DNA of 64,000 nucleotides. Source: an uncultured Agathobacter sp. (lineage in GTDB: Bacteria > Bacillota > Clostridia > Lachnospirales > Lachnospiraceae). Shown here piece by piece: positions 9,663-19,134 of the stretch. Each line of letters begins with the position of its first letter. Positions within the stretch are counted from its first letter, which is position 1. The DNA is taken from assembly GCA_934316545.1 (NCBI GenBank), contig CAKRDT010000005.1, forward strand, positions 15,877 through 79,876, written 5' to 3'. The position numbers were made by a program, and so were the translations under genes. The notes beneath the pieces are model-generated. The model had not been told where the DNA came from. It saw only the letters and a program-made list of their open reading frames with translations, and ran no database searches.

Positions 9663-9689
9663 CTAGCACTCATTTAGTTCGAGTGCTAA
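9663..9689. promoter_or_regulatory. CIRCE operator (HrcA binding site)
   Basis: CTAGCACTC (9663-9671), nine bases, then GAGTGCTAA (9681-9689) match the TTAGCACTC-N9-GAGTGCTAA consensus with one change. It sits between the promoter at 9704-9732 and groES, so heat-shock control by the repressor HrcA is expected. hrcA itself is not in the window. Confidence 0.97.
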
Positions 9690-9703
9690 TTCGTTCTGTA
9701 AAT

Positions 9704-9732
9704 AAAATATCACTGTTGATTTTCAATGTCAA
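9704..9732 (-). promoter_or_regulatory. groESL promoter
   Basis: TTGACA (9727-9732), 17 bases, then TATTTT (9704-9709) on the minus strand, immediately upstream of CIRCE. Confidence 0.8.
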
Positions 9733-9741
9733 CAGTGATAT
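9707..9741. terminator. 13-bp inverted repeat: terminator of the pilus operon overlapping the groESL promoter
   Basis: ATATCACTGTTGA (9707-9719) and TCAACAGTGATAT (9729-9741) are perfect arms around nine bases. On the minus strand the stem is followed by TTTATTT, as a terminator for the gene ending at 9777. The groESL -35 lies inside the repeat and the -10 overlaps its edge, so it could equally be an operator. Confidence 0.6.
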
Positions 9742-9776
9742 CTAAACTTTATATTTTTTTTATATGTTTGCCCGGA

Positions 9777-12700
9777 CTAGTCGAGAAGGAACAAAGCCTG
9801 CGTCTGCATATTGAGTTTTGTGTATCCGGTTTCCTTGATCTTATTATTTTTGATCTCAAAGGTAATGTTACGCCTTGCATTGGTATGTACATTGCCATCC
9901 TTGTCCTTCCAGTTCTCACTTAAGTATGCTTTCGGATAATAGAAATAATACTCATCCATCGAGTTGATATTGTCGGTAATATAATCTCCCTGCGCATTCT
10001 TCTCGTCCGCATATACCCAGTTTCTGGATTCATTGGTCGTCAGCGTATCCACCTTATCGTCCTCATTGACATGATAGATCGTTGTAACATAATGTTTCTC
10101 CCCGCTGTTCCCATCCGTATAGTAAATAGAAAAACGGAGTCTTGTCGAGATGGCATTTAGTTCAACCGGACTAAACCATACCTTTACCATATCGAAATCC
10201 GCATCGCTTCCGGCACCCTCATTGGCAGTATCCGCAGCTTTTTGCGATAATATTTCCGTTGTATCTCCATCATATTCCTGATTGTAAGTCATCGTATACG
10301 ACAAATTCTTTGTATCCGTAATCTCTGCTTCCGGATTTAATACTTCAACGATCGGCGGCTCATACGAAACACGATAGGCTCCAATAATTGTATTGATAAA
10401 AAGCTTTGCCTCCATATCACTTTCTACCTTCGAATGACCCACACCGGAATAAAAGATATTTGCCTTGCTGTAAATATAATAGTTGTTTGCGGTATCATTC
10501 GGGGATACCCCATAAACATCTGATTTTCCCTCACCACAGACTTTGCCGGCATCCGCCAGACAATACCATACCGTTACTTCCGGATCTTCCATATTAAGCT
10601 GATAGTACTGCCCATGCGTTTTGGCAACTTCTAATTTGGAATCATCGAAAACATTCTCATTCTTATTGTTCGTCGTCCATGTACCAATCTTATAAGGGTA
10701 CTGTGTGATCTGACCCTCGTTCGTCTTAGTAACAAGAGTCGTCTCGTCATTCAGATTGTTGAATCCGCTATTTGTTGTCTGCCAGTTAACGTTGCATACC
10801 GCATCGCCTTTGGCATCCTTGATCAGATACTGATATGGCATTTTCCAATTTCTAATTACCTCCCAATCATCAGGTTTCTTTCCCTGCGGCCATTTGTCGT
10901 TGTTTTGCCATTTGTCGTCTCTTCCCCAGTCTTCCTTTGTCCACTTCTGCTTGTCAAATGCCAGGCGCTTGATCTCATAATAGGTAAAACCATGAATTTC
11001 ATCCAAGGATTTTCCATTGACATCGGTTACGGTATCATATTTGTTATCGCCCTGCTCATCCTTCTGTTTTTCCTGATATCGAATGATTTTGTTTCTCTCC
11101 GCAGCACTCAACTGATTGCTGACAGCTTTATAACGGTTCATTCCCATCAGGTCACGAAGCAGCGCATTCGCGCTGTATCCATAAGGATTTCTCAAATTAG
11201 CCTGCACTTTCACATTGTTCATCGAAGTGAGATCGTGCGCAAAAAGAATACTCTTTCCCTTCGCAGCAAAATACTTGATGAAATCCACCGCACCATTTTC
11301 GTTCGACAGATCCTCGCCGCCATAACAGTCTCCAAATCCAATGATAAGCATATTGTATTTATCATACAACTGAGTCTTGATACTATCCGGGTACGCAGAA
11401 GGATTCTGCTCCCCATCGCCGCCTATGTTCACATCTTTCGATTCATCAAATGAAAAACGGTTACCGTTCTTAAAATACTCCATAAACCTACTACAGGTTA
11501 TGGTATCCACCGATATCTCATAATCATTCAGATTCTTATAATATTTCGTAAAAAGAGGATCCGTACTCAGATTGAGTTTTCCGTTATAATCCCCATCTTT
11601 TGGCATAATCTGCAGTACGTTAATCTGTTTTTTGGATCCGGTCCGATTCTTTGCCGCCGAGCAGCCGGTCTTCGTAAACCGGATCTGCTGATTATCCGTC
11701 CGGTATACTTCGATTTTCCACTGGATCAGACCTACATACAATTTTGAGATTTTAATGGTTCTTTGTTGTTCGACACCGGAAGCTGTGGCAGTCTTTGCAT
11801 GATAAAAAATTTCATCACGCTCAAACTTTCCGTCACCGTTCTGGTCAATATAGATCCGATACTTATATTTATGATCAGGATCTTCATCCTTTACCGCAAA
11901 CTTAAATGTAAGCAGACTTCTTCCATTCGTATCTGTGTTCAGATAATCTGCATCCGGAATCGTACTGCTGCTCTTCGATTCCGTCTTTCCGTTGTAAAGC
12001 TCCGGCAGCTCTTTCCATTCCACTTCTGCTTGTGAGCATCGTAACGCTTTCTCAATGGCAGCACGGTCCACCGACCGATACAAGGACGAACCGGCTTCCT
12101 TCTCTTCCCTGATAAAAGCACTGATATTGCTATACTGGTCAATCCGCAGCTTATTATTCGCATACAGATACCGTTCTGCAACAATCGGATATCCCGCATC
12201 CAGATATTTACTCAACTCGTCTTTCTTGATTTTTGTAATATCATTTCCCGGGAAACGGATAACCGGAAAATCTTCATCCTGCGTAGCAGAAGCTCTGCCC
12301 AACCACAAAAACTTCACGGAATGATTACTTCTGTAATTCCATTCCCATTCATCATACAATGCCGACTTGGCTACATCCCCCGTGTGGAAATAAACCTTGC
12401 CGTTCATCGAAGAATCATTCCATTTCGTAAACTGTCCCGATACATCTTTATTGTCCGTCGGATCTTTCAATGTCTGTTGTTCTTTGTTATAAGCCCCATC
12501 ATCCAGTCCCATATAGATCAGATCATAGGTACTGTTCAGATCCTGCGCTGTACCGATAAATTCCGCAGTCGTCATGTGGGTAATATTCACCTTACCCTCC
12601 AGATTCGGCACCATCATATAAATATAATTCTTTGTCAGCGAATAACCATTTTTACTGTCGTAACAAGGTTCAATATCTAAGACGTTCAAATCTCCCTCGA

Positions 12701-14483
12701 TCTTATTGGTATTGTTTCTCTGTCCCAAAACATATCGTACCGCATCCGCAGGCGTTGCCTGTCCTTCCCCATGACCATTTGGTTTATTGTCGTCTAAGTA
12801 TGTCTTAAAATCAGTATATCTGGAATTTTGATTTCCTGCGGGAACATTTTGGCTCGTATATTTCTGTGAGATACTACCATCATCCTTACATACAAACAGA
12901 CGATCATTGACATAACCCTGATTAACTTCATCTGTAATATTTCCTGCCACGCCGTAATTATCCCACTTTTCCTGATCGTTTGCCCAATACTGATACCACG
13001 AATTGTCACATTTTGGACTCGGTCTCTCCCCATTTGCATCCGAAAGCATAAATGTAAACATAGACCAATAATTCTGTGCCGTCTGCTTATCATTAACGAT
13101 TTCATCATTCTCATTTTTGTAAGATGATGCATTTAAATACTTTCCGTCAACAATAAGCGGATTGTCTTTATCTAAATATAATTTCTTAAATAATTCAGAC
13201 TTCATGGAAAAAAGCATCACGGCAAGCTTATACATATTATTATTATACGCCGGTCTTGTAGCTTCATCATAATATCCGCTAAAATTCAGGTTCCAATCAA
13301 AAATCTGGGTTTTTATTTCCTTTTTCTGCGAAGCATTCATATAACTAGAGGATGTCATAACAATCGGCGCATAGTTTATATCTGCAGTAATTTTATTGTA
13401 CATTGCTAAAGCTATCTGCCAACTGATATCTCTATCATTTTGTCCCTCAACATCTTCGAAGCTACTCTCATTCGATGACGATGTTGCATTATGTTGATAA
13501 CGATTATACCTATTCCACTCTGCTTTATACGTCTCCCACTCACTATCCTTAACCATCGTCATTTTCGCAGTAGCAATATACAGATCCGCATATTTGACCC
13601 AATCAGGATTCGCATTTAATTCCTGAGGTGTAATCGTTTTAATAATTACAGAATAATCGTTGGCTTCTTCCTCACTAAGTCCCAGTGATTGCTTAAGAAA
13701 AGTCTCATTATTCTTGTAATAATAATAACTGGCAGTACAATATACGGGATCGTCTTCACCGCTCCTTCTCTCGGTATAAATTCGATCTCCCACTGCAGTC
13801 ATTAGATCATAAGAATCACTGATATCCTGAAATGTCTGATTCGAATAATCATATTTTTTCTCTAATGAACCGATCGTATGCCAAATAATATTTCCGCCAT
13901 TCTCTTTTACAATTGAACCATCCTCTTCCTGTACAAAGGAACCCTTACCATTCTCAACCAATTCATAATATCCATAATGATTCTCTTTAATATCATTTCT
14001 TAATTTAGGTGCATCCGAAAAATGTTCTTTATTTGCGATTTCAGGTTCATCTGCAAAAAAATAAGTCGGATTCTGTTGTTCTATAACGCATCCTTTAAAT
14101 GAAGCCATTGTGCTTATATACCAATCGCGTTTTACATAATCAGGATCCATCGGTTCACACCCACCAATCTGATAACCAAACGATCCATATTCCTCATAGG
14201 GCACAATCTCCAGAATAAAAAACGGGTTCTCTTTTGTTCCCAAAGCATACGTTGATTTATCCGCATCATACATATCACGCTTCGACTCCGGAATCTGATT
14301 GATCTTATCCACCACGCCTCTGGTCACAACCGGGAGATTATCTTCCGCCTTCAGCTTATTCTGATATCCGACCACACCAAGGCATAAAGCAACGATCCCC
14401 AGCACACAGGCTGCGGATGCGATTTTCTTTTTTGCTCCGGTAAGCGGACTATGCATTTTTATTTTCCGATTGACGCTTTTCAA
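9777..14483 (-). CDS. Giant exported protein at the end of the pilus operon (DUF5057-like)
   Basis: At 1568 residues, this protein has one N-terminal hydrophobic segment (about 19-42) with a possible cleavage after KLKA, and the rest is extracytoplasmic. The stretch FILEIVPYEEYGSFGYQIGG (about 90) resembles DUF5057 proteins of Clostridia; this is recalled, not searched. A related-looking alpha/beta module recurs at about 1010-1130 (VLQIMPKDGDY...NMLIIGFGDCYGG), which suggests a duplicated fold. A calcium-loop-like DQNGDGKFERDE occurs near residue 870. The start is TTG at 14483, chosen because AAGGAAGGGG precedes it. There is no sortase motif. It is the last gene of the type IV pilus operon, 86 bases after a minor prepilin. 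A pilus-linked adhesin or assembly factor is inference. Confidence 0.7.
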   Translation of the reverse strand: MKSVNRKIKMHSPLTGAKKKIASAACVLGIVALCLGVVGYQNKLKAEDNLPVVTRGVVDKINQIPESKRDMYDADKSTYALGTKENPFFILEIVPYEEYGSFGYQIGGCEPMDPDYVKRDWYISTMASFKGCVIEQQNPTYFFADEPEIANKEHFSDAPKLRNDIKENHYGYYELVENGKGSFVQEEDGSIVKENGGNIIWHTIGSLEKKYDYSNQTFQDISDSYDLMTAVGDRIYTERRSGEDDPVYCTASYYYYKNNETFLKQSLGLSEEEANDYSVIIKTITPQELNANPDWVKYADLYIATAKMTMVKDSEWETYKAEWNRYNRYQHNATSSSNESSFEDVEGQNDRDISWQIALAMYNKITADINYAPIVMTSSSYMNASQKKEIKTQIFDWNLNFSGYYDEATRPAYNNNMYKLAVMLFSMKSELFKKLYLDKDNPLIVDGKYLNASSYKNENDEIVNDKQTAQNYWSMFTFMLSDANGERPSPKCDNSWYQYWANDQEKWDNYGVAGNITDEVNQGYVNDRLFVCKDDGSISQKYTSQNVPAGNQNSRYTDFKTYLDDNKPNGHGEGQATPADAVRYVLGQRNNTNKIEGDLNVLDIEPCYDSKNGYSLTKNYIYMMVPNLEGKVNITHMTTAEFIGTAQDLNSTYDLIYMGLDDGAYNKEQQTLKDPTDNKDVSGQFTKWNDSSMNGKVYFHTGDVAKSALYDEWEWNYRSNHSVKFLWLGRASATQDEDFPVIRFPGNDITKIKKDELSKYLDAGYPIVAERYLYANNKLRIDQYSNISAFIREEKEAGSSLYRSVDRAAIEKALRCSQAEVEWKELPELYNGKTESKSSSTIPDADYLNTDTNGRSLLTFKFAVKDEDPDHKYKYRIYIDQNGDGKFERDEIFYHAKTATASGVEQQRTIKISKLYVGLIQWKIEVYRTDNQQIRFTKTGCSAAKNRTGSKKQINVLQIMPKDGDYNGKLNLSTDPLFTKYYKNLNDYEISVDTITCSRFMEYFKNGNRFSFDESKDVNIGGDGEQNPSAYPDSIKTQLYDKYNMLIIGFGDCYGGEDLSNENGAVDFIKYFAAKGKSILFAHDLTSMNNVKVQANLRNPYGYSANALLRDLMGMNRYKAVSNQLSAAERNKIIRYQEKQKDEQGDNKYDTVTDVNGKSLDEIHGFTYYEIKRLAFDKQKWTKEDWGRDDKWQNNDKWPQGKKPDDWEVIRNWKMPYQYLIKDAKGDAVCNVNWQTTNSGFNNLNDETTLVTKTNEGQITQYPYKIGTWTTNNKNENVFDDSKLEVAKTHGQYYQLNMEDPEVTVWYCLADAGKVCGEGKSDVYGVSPNDTANNYYIYSKANIFYSGVGHSKVESDMEAKLFINTIIGAYRVSYEPPIVEVLNPEAEITDTKNLSYTMTYNQEYDGDTTEILSQKAADTANEGAGSDADFDMVKVWFSPVELNAISTRLRFSIYYTDGNSGEKHYVTTIYHVNEDDKVDTLTTNESRNWVYADEKNAQGDYITDNINSMDEYYFYYPKAYLSENWKDKDGNVHTNARRNITFEIKNNKIKETGYTKLNMQTQALFLLD

Positions 14484-14569
14484 TATGAACGCCCCTTCCT
14501 TATCTGGGATCTAAGCCCATTTTGATCACTCACAGTTTTGCCAAAATAGGTTTCTGACATTTTGCAAGT

Positions 14570-15148
14570 TTATCGCAGTACATTTCTCAGTTTAAACACG
14601 TTTTGTATCTCATATTTTTGTTTTAGATATTCCATCTGAAACGAAACGGTAACGGATGTCTGCGAAGAGGTATCGACCGTCCCTGTAAAAGCCGTCACAT
14701 ACTCTCCGAGCAGATTCTGTTGCACTTCATCCACATCTGCGTCGATCACGGTTGTGTCACTTTCTGCATCTGCCACAGCTGCCGTCTTTGTGTACAGTTT
14801 CTTTCCGCTTGCCGATAGCCAGATCACACGCTTACTGGCCGGTTCGGATGCTGCGGCTCCGTTCGGGTTCTCCACCGAAGTCTTGCGTGGAATCCGATAG
14901 ATGACAATTCCCTGTGCACCGGAGGTCGATGGATCCAATGCTTCCACCCGGTTTCCTTCCATTACCCACATACCGATCTGTTCCATCAGAATCTGCGACT
15001 CGGATTGCAGATCGATCTGTGCGGATGCATTGTTATAATTTTTGTGTGCCGCCCCAAGGAACATGGTTGCGGCAACCATAATGATCGAAGCGATTGCGAT
15101 CGCAATGATCAGTTCGATGAACGTAATTCCTCTTTGATCCCGATTCAC
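14570..15148 (-). CDS. Minor prepilin (PilW/PulJ-like)
   Basis: At 192 residues, the sequence MNRDQRG/ITFIELIIAIAIAS has the short basic leader, Gly at -1 and Glu at +5 expected for PilD processing. A hydrophobic helix of about 20 residues follows, then an exported domain. GTG at 15148 is the start, after AAAGGAAGTG. It probably joins a priming complex at the pilus tip with the three prepilin-like proteins encoded upstream; this is inferred from gene order. Confidence 0.85.
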   Translation of the reverse strand: MNRDQRGITFIELIIAIAIASIIMVAATMFLGAAHKNYNNASAQIDLQSESQILMEQIGMWVMEGNRVEALDPSTSGAQGIVIYRIPRKTSVENPNGAAASEPASKRVIWLSASGKKLYTKTAAVADAESDTTVIDADVDEVQQNLLGEYVTAFTGTVDTSSQTSVTVSFQMEYLKQKYEIQNVFKLRNVLR

Positions 15149-15219
15149 ACAACCACTTCCTTTCTGCTTTCCGCTTCCTAATTTTATACCACGTTTATCA
15201 ACGCACCATTTTTAACCCA

Positions 15220-15738
15220 TCAATTCGACTCAACAAAATGCTTTCCGGTATCCATCACAAGCCGGATACTGTATTTTGGCACACCATCGATCAGAATCGT
15301 CTGCACCGTTGTATTGGCGGTATCAAACGTTGCCTGCTTCGTGTAGGCGATCTTCATGAAACCATTCTCCGCCAGCTCCGTTCCGTCCTGACAGAGTTTG
15401 ATCGTATTGTTCGATAATTTGGTTCCGTCCTTCGTCAGCTTCGTTGCATCAAATGTCGAAAGATTATCCGGCAAGATCTGCTCATAATAGCCGTTGTCCA
15501 GATGATAAATATACAGATAGTAATTTCCGCTTTTGCTGATGGACTTCACCTGCAGCTGATTCAATGAAGCATCCAGGGTCTTCATGACCTTCTGCGTATC
15601 CGCATAATGCAGATGCCCGATCATCATGACCGCCGTGCTCGCCAGTATTCCTATGATTGCGATCACGATAATGATCTCCACCAGAGTAATTCCCCTTTGA
15701 TCCTGCCGTCTTTTCTTTTTTAACCATCGCTCTCTCAT
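15220..15738 (-). CDS. Minor prepilin (GspH/FimT- or PulG-like)
   Basis: This 172-residue prepilin-like protein has cleavage site QDQRG/ITLVEIIIVIAIIGIL with Glu at +5, followed by a hydrophobic helix. The ATG at 15738 is chosen because AAGGGG precedes it by eight bases; an in-frame ATG at 15765 would overlap the previous gene and lacks a good site. It starts 11 bases after the preceding stop, within the pilus operon. Confidence 0.85.
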   Translation of the reverse strand: MRERWLKKKRRQDQRGITLVEIIIVIAIIGILASTAVMMIGHLHYADTQKVMKTLDASLNQLQVKSISKSGNYYLYIYHLDNGYYEQILPDNLSTFDATKLTKDGTKLSNNTIKLCQDGTELAENGFMKIAYTKQATFDTANTTVQTILIDGVPKYSIRLVMDTGKHFVESN

Positions 15739-15749
15739 CGGCGCACCCC

Positions 15750-17978
15750 TTAGTTCTTCTTCCATTCATCGTAATTGATATACGAATCCAGATCCAGCTG
15801 ACCGGAAACACTGTCGACAGCCGTGCCGGAGCAATCACGGAAGAACTTGGAAAAAAGCGGAGGCTTGCGGCTTTGATCATCTTTAAACAGATTGGAGACA
15901 AGCAGTTTGTTGCCTTTTACCTGCACGTTCGCATCAAACGTAATCTTACCGCCGGAAATGATCAGCCCTTCAAAATTTCCGCTGACTTTGACGCTTCCGG
16001 TTGCCACAACAATGCCCTTTGTGATCGAAGTCGGAAGATTATACACACCGGTGTTATCGATCAGGTAGACATCGTCTGCCGGATGATACACTGTGAATTC
16101 GGTATCTCCCGGATTCTTGTGTTTTGCGATCTCCTCCTGCAGTGCGCTTCGGTCAATCAGTTTGTCGAATAACGGATCGATTGACTTGTCGATTTTTTCA
16201 TGTCCGCTCGCATCCGTCACGCTAAAGCGTACCTGATCCGGTGTCACAGACTGTCCGGATACTTTTAGCCCAAGTTCCAAAGACTTATAACTTACCGCCA
16301 GCTTCGAACAATAATCCCACATACGCCCCGCAGAGTCCTTCCAATTGTCCGGTTCAATCGTTACCGCCTTCTCCCGAAACATTTCTTCCGACCTGGTCCG
16401 GTACATAATATCTCCGCTCAACGTCATGATCATATGATTATGCTCATCGATAATTAAGGCATCCTTATCCAGATAGGTTCCGGCAAGCCCGCCTGCTTTA
16501 GCAGTATTTCCGGCATAATACGCAGCATAGAATTCATTCGCATCCTGCTGCGATTGAAAATTCAGATAATAATTGACACCATTGGTGTAATAGTAAGGTA
16601 CGATCGGATTCGCATGGTTCAACCAGCCGTCAAGCTTCACCGGATCCACCTGGATGGACGCGGCATAGTCTCTTTCACCGATCGGATACTCCGTTTCACC
16701 GATCCTGACCTTCTGCGCATCGTTCCACTTTAACACAACGCCCTCGGTGCTCTCCACCTTCACATACTTATCCGGAACATAGTAAGCCAGCTGGTTCGTT
16801 CTCGCCGCGATCGACTCACCCATCTGAATATCCGTGTTACTGGAATTGTTCCCGCGTGAGATAAAGGTTCTTCCTGCAAGCAGCAGATAGTTAAGATTTT
16901 GTATATTTAATGAGCTGTTTTTTCCATTGATCATGATTGCACTGCTAAAGTCGGCATCCGTTGCAACCGTATCGCCCGCTCCGTAATTCTTCTGGAAATT
17001 GTAACCGTAATAATTTCCCCGAAGCGTTACCTTGCTCTCCTTTGCATTGAGCGCAAGATCATCCGCTACATAAATGTTTCCGTTCACATCAAGTGTTGCA
17101 GCGCTTTTTCCGGTTGTCATAAGATTCTCCGCCCAGATGGAGGAATTTCCGTTTCCGACCGTAAGTGCCGATCCCATATCCGCCACAATATCGCCACGGG
17201 TAAGGATCATCCTGCCATTCAGCACGCCGGTTCCGTTACCGGAAGCCACAATGCCGCCAACTCCCGCATACACGCTTCCGTCCACAGTGACACCGGGTGC
17301 ATTTACGTTGATCTGATCATCCGCGATCAAAGCGTATTTCATAAATTCCTTCACCTGGCTCTGACCGGAAAAGTTCATATCCGGTGTGGAAAATACCAGA
17401 TTGGTCGTGATCGTAGTCTCATAATCCTGTGCATCCTTATAGGCCACCCGGACACCTTTTAAGGTAAAAGTGCCGGCTCCGTAATCAATTTCATATTTCG
17501 GATCTGCAGGTGCAACAAAACAATCCTGCTGCGTTCCATCCAGAATACACCCCTTTACCTTGCCGGTATCGTATCCTGCAACACGGTACACCACGGTTCC
17601 CTCATCATTGGTCGTGTCGACCTTTGTCTTCATCGGATCGGCAAAATACTTTTCCAGACCGTTCATATAGTTCTGCTTAAATACATCCTGCGCATTCTTA
17701 CCGCCGCTCGTATAGTCCACATAATGCTGCAGCACATCCGCATACGCATTTTCTAATGCCGTCTCTGCCTGCTCCCTTGCACCGGTGCGCAGATCATCCA
17801 TGATTGCATCGGCACTGTAGAAATTCTTCTTCGTGCCGCGCTCGACTTCCTTCATCTGGATATTCACGATCGTGATCTTTGTGATCACCACTGCGATCGC
17901 GCTGACAACCACCATGAGTATTAAAACGGCAAGCAGGGAAGCCCCGCGATCATCTTTATGAAAAGAATTCTTTTTCAT
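15750..17978 (-). CDS. Very large PilX/GspK-like minor prepilin with repetitive exported domain
   Basis: At 742 residues, it has leader KDDRG/ASLLAVLILMVVVSAIAVV, which is prepilin-like, but +5 is Ala, not Glu. This is the pattern of GspK/PilX tip subunits. Residues about 210-380 and 660-710 contain Gly/Asn/Val-rich short beta repeats (NVNAPGVTVDGSVYAG; GNFEGLIISGGKITF) resembling polymer-forming/beta-helix domains. The ATG at 17978 lies two bases after the previous stop, whose last codons supply the GGGGAG ribosome site, so translation is coupled. It is far larger than usual PilX proteins and may present a tip structure; this is inference. Confidence 0.75.
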   Translation of the reverse strand: MKKNSFHKDDRGASLLAVLILMVVVSAIAVVITKITIVNIQMKEVERGTKKNFYSADAIMDDLRTGAREQAETALENAYADVLQHYVDYTSGGKNAQDVFKQNYMNGLEKYFADPMKTKVDTTNDEGTVVYRVAGYDTGKVKGCILDGTQQDCFVAPADPKYEIDYGAGTFTLKGVRVAYKDAQDYETTITTNLVFSTPDMNFSGQSQVKEFMKYALIADDQINVNAPGVTVDGSVYAGVGGIVASGNGTGVLNGRMILTRGDIVADMGSALTVGNGNSSIWAENLMTTGKSAATLDVNGNIYVADDLALNAKESKVTLRGNYYGYNFQKNYGAGDTVATDADFSSAIMINGKNSSLNIQNLNYLLLAGRTFISRGNNSSNTDIQMGESIAARTNQLAYYVPDKYVKVESTEGVVLKWNDAQKVRIGETEYPIGERDYAASIQVDPVKLDGWLNHANPIVPYYYTNGVNYYLNFQSQQDANEFYAAYYAGNTAKAGGLAGTYLDKDALIIDEHNHMIMTLSGDIMYRTRSEEMFREKAVTIEPDNWKDSAGRMWDYCSKLAVSYKSLELGLKVSGQSVTPDQVRFSVTDASGHEKIDKSIDPLFDKLIDRSALQEEIAKHKNPGDTEFTVYHPADDVYLIDNTGVYNLPTSITKGIVVATGSVKVSGNFEGLIISGGKITFDANVQVKGNKLLVSNLFKDDQSRKPPLFSKFFRDCSGTAVDSVSGQLDLDSYINYDEWKKN

Positions 17979-17980
17979 CG

Positions 17981-19099
17981 CTACTCCCCTTTCGCTGAAT
18001 CAACGGTAATGTAGCGGTAATCGTCCTTATCTACTCCATCGCCCTTGTCTTTTTTGTATACACTGACTTCAATATTTACTTTTCGGATCCCCTGTTCCTT
18101 TTCCACCAAAGCCTTCACATTACTCAACAGATAGGAATCCTGCCAGATTTCTCCCTTATTTGTCACTGCCGGATTTTCATAGGATTTCTGTCCCAGATTC
18201 GAGGCGATCTCCGGCATCGAACAACCATTTTTCGGCGAAATCGTCAACCGGTACAAAGGAAAATCTGTATTGACCTTATCGATATTCTGACAGACGATCA
18301 CAAGTTTCGGGACTCCCACGCCGACATCGCACCTGAGTTCTATTTCATCGGTATTCTGGAAAACCTGATACATCAGATAAATATGCTCGACATTTTCAAT
18401 GTCCTCTTCCGCATAATTACTGCATTGGTACTGATCAGCCGCATCCACTCCGTCCACGCCCTCACAACGGTAAAAGCATTCCACCGCCACATAATCCGCT
18501 TTCACCGTAATCGAAATCGTCCGGTGCAGATTCGCACGGATTACATCCGTACTCATAGCCGAAATCTTGTGTTCGTCCGCATACCCCATGTTTTTTGCGG
18601 AGAAATAAGTTAATGCGTCCTGCAGCTGCCCATTTTCCAGTGCGATCACATCAACCGTTCCGTCAATTCCGTCCACCTGCGGCACTTTGCTTAGATTTTC
18701 TGCCTGGTTCGTGCTGACGCTTACCCGGATATCGTATTTCTCGCCGATTGCATCTGCCTGTCCGTAGTAATCTACGCTGCCACCGGTCTCAGTGGGTCCC
18801 GGCGCAGCCGGCGTATAGGAAACCTTCACATAATTCTCAGCTTCCAGATAAGGCACATCAAAGCCGGACGCATCCGCATTCTGCACAAGATTCGGCTGGT
18901 TTTTCAGATTTTCCATCACTTCCTGCGCCAGATTCGATGCGTGCTGCTTATCTGCCATCTTCGCATTGTATTTCATGGACTGCGTAAAATACGACATGAG
19001 CGGAATCGAGAGGATTGCAAGGATTGCCATCGAAAGAATGACTTCCAGCAATGAAAAACCGGCATTGGATAAAGCCCTTTGATTTTTTTGTTTTTTCAT
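17981..19099 (-). CDS. Minor prepilin (PilV/GspI-like)
   Basis: At 372 residues, it has prepilin signal SNAG/FSLLEVILSMAILAILSIPL with Glu at +5, then a long exported domain of mixed beta character. AAAGGGGGC precedes the ATG at 19099. Gene order pilO-pilV-like-pilX-like-pulG-like-pilW-like suggests a minor pilin initiation complex. Confidence 0.85.
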   Translation of the reverse strand: MKKQKNQRALSNAGFSLLEVILSMAILAILSIPLMSYFTQSMKYNAKMADKQHASNLAQEVMENLKNQPNLVQNADASGFDVPYLEAENYVKVSYTPAAPGPTETGGSVDYYGQADAIGEKYDIRVSVSTNQAENLSKVPQVDGIDGTVDVIALENGQLQDALTYFSAKNMGYADEHKISAMSTDVIRANLHRTISITVKADYVAVECFYRCEGVDGVDAADQYQCSNYAEEDIENVEHIYLMYQVFQNTDEIELRCDVGVGVPKLVIVCQNIDKVNTDFPLYRLTISPKNGCSMPEIASNLGQKSYENPAVTNKGEIWQDSYLLSNVKALVEKEQGIRKVNIEVSVYKKDKGDGVDKDDYRYITVDSAKGE

Positions 19100-19134
19100 C
19101 CGAAAGCCCCCTTTCCGGTCTTTTTATGCTCCGT

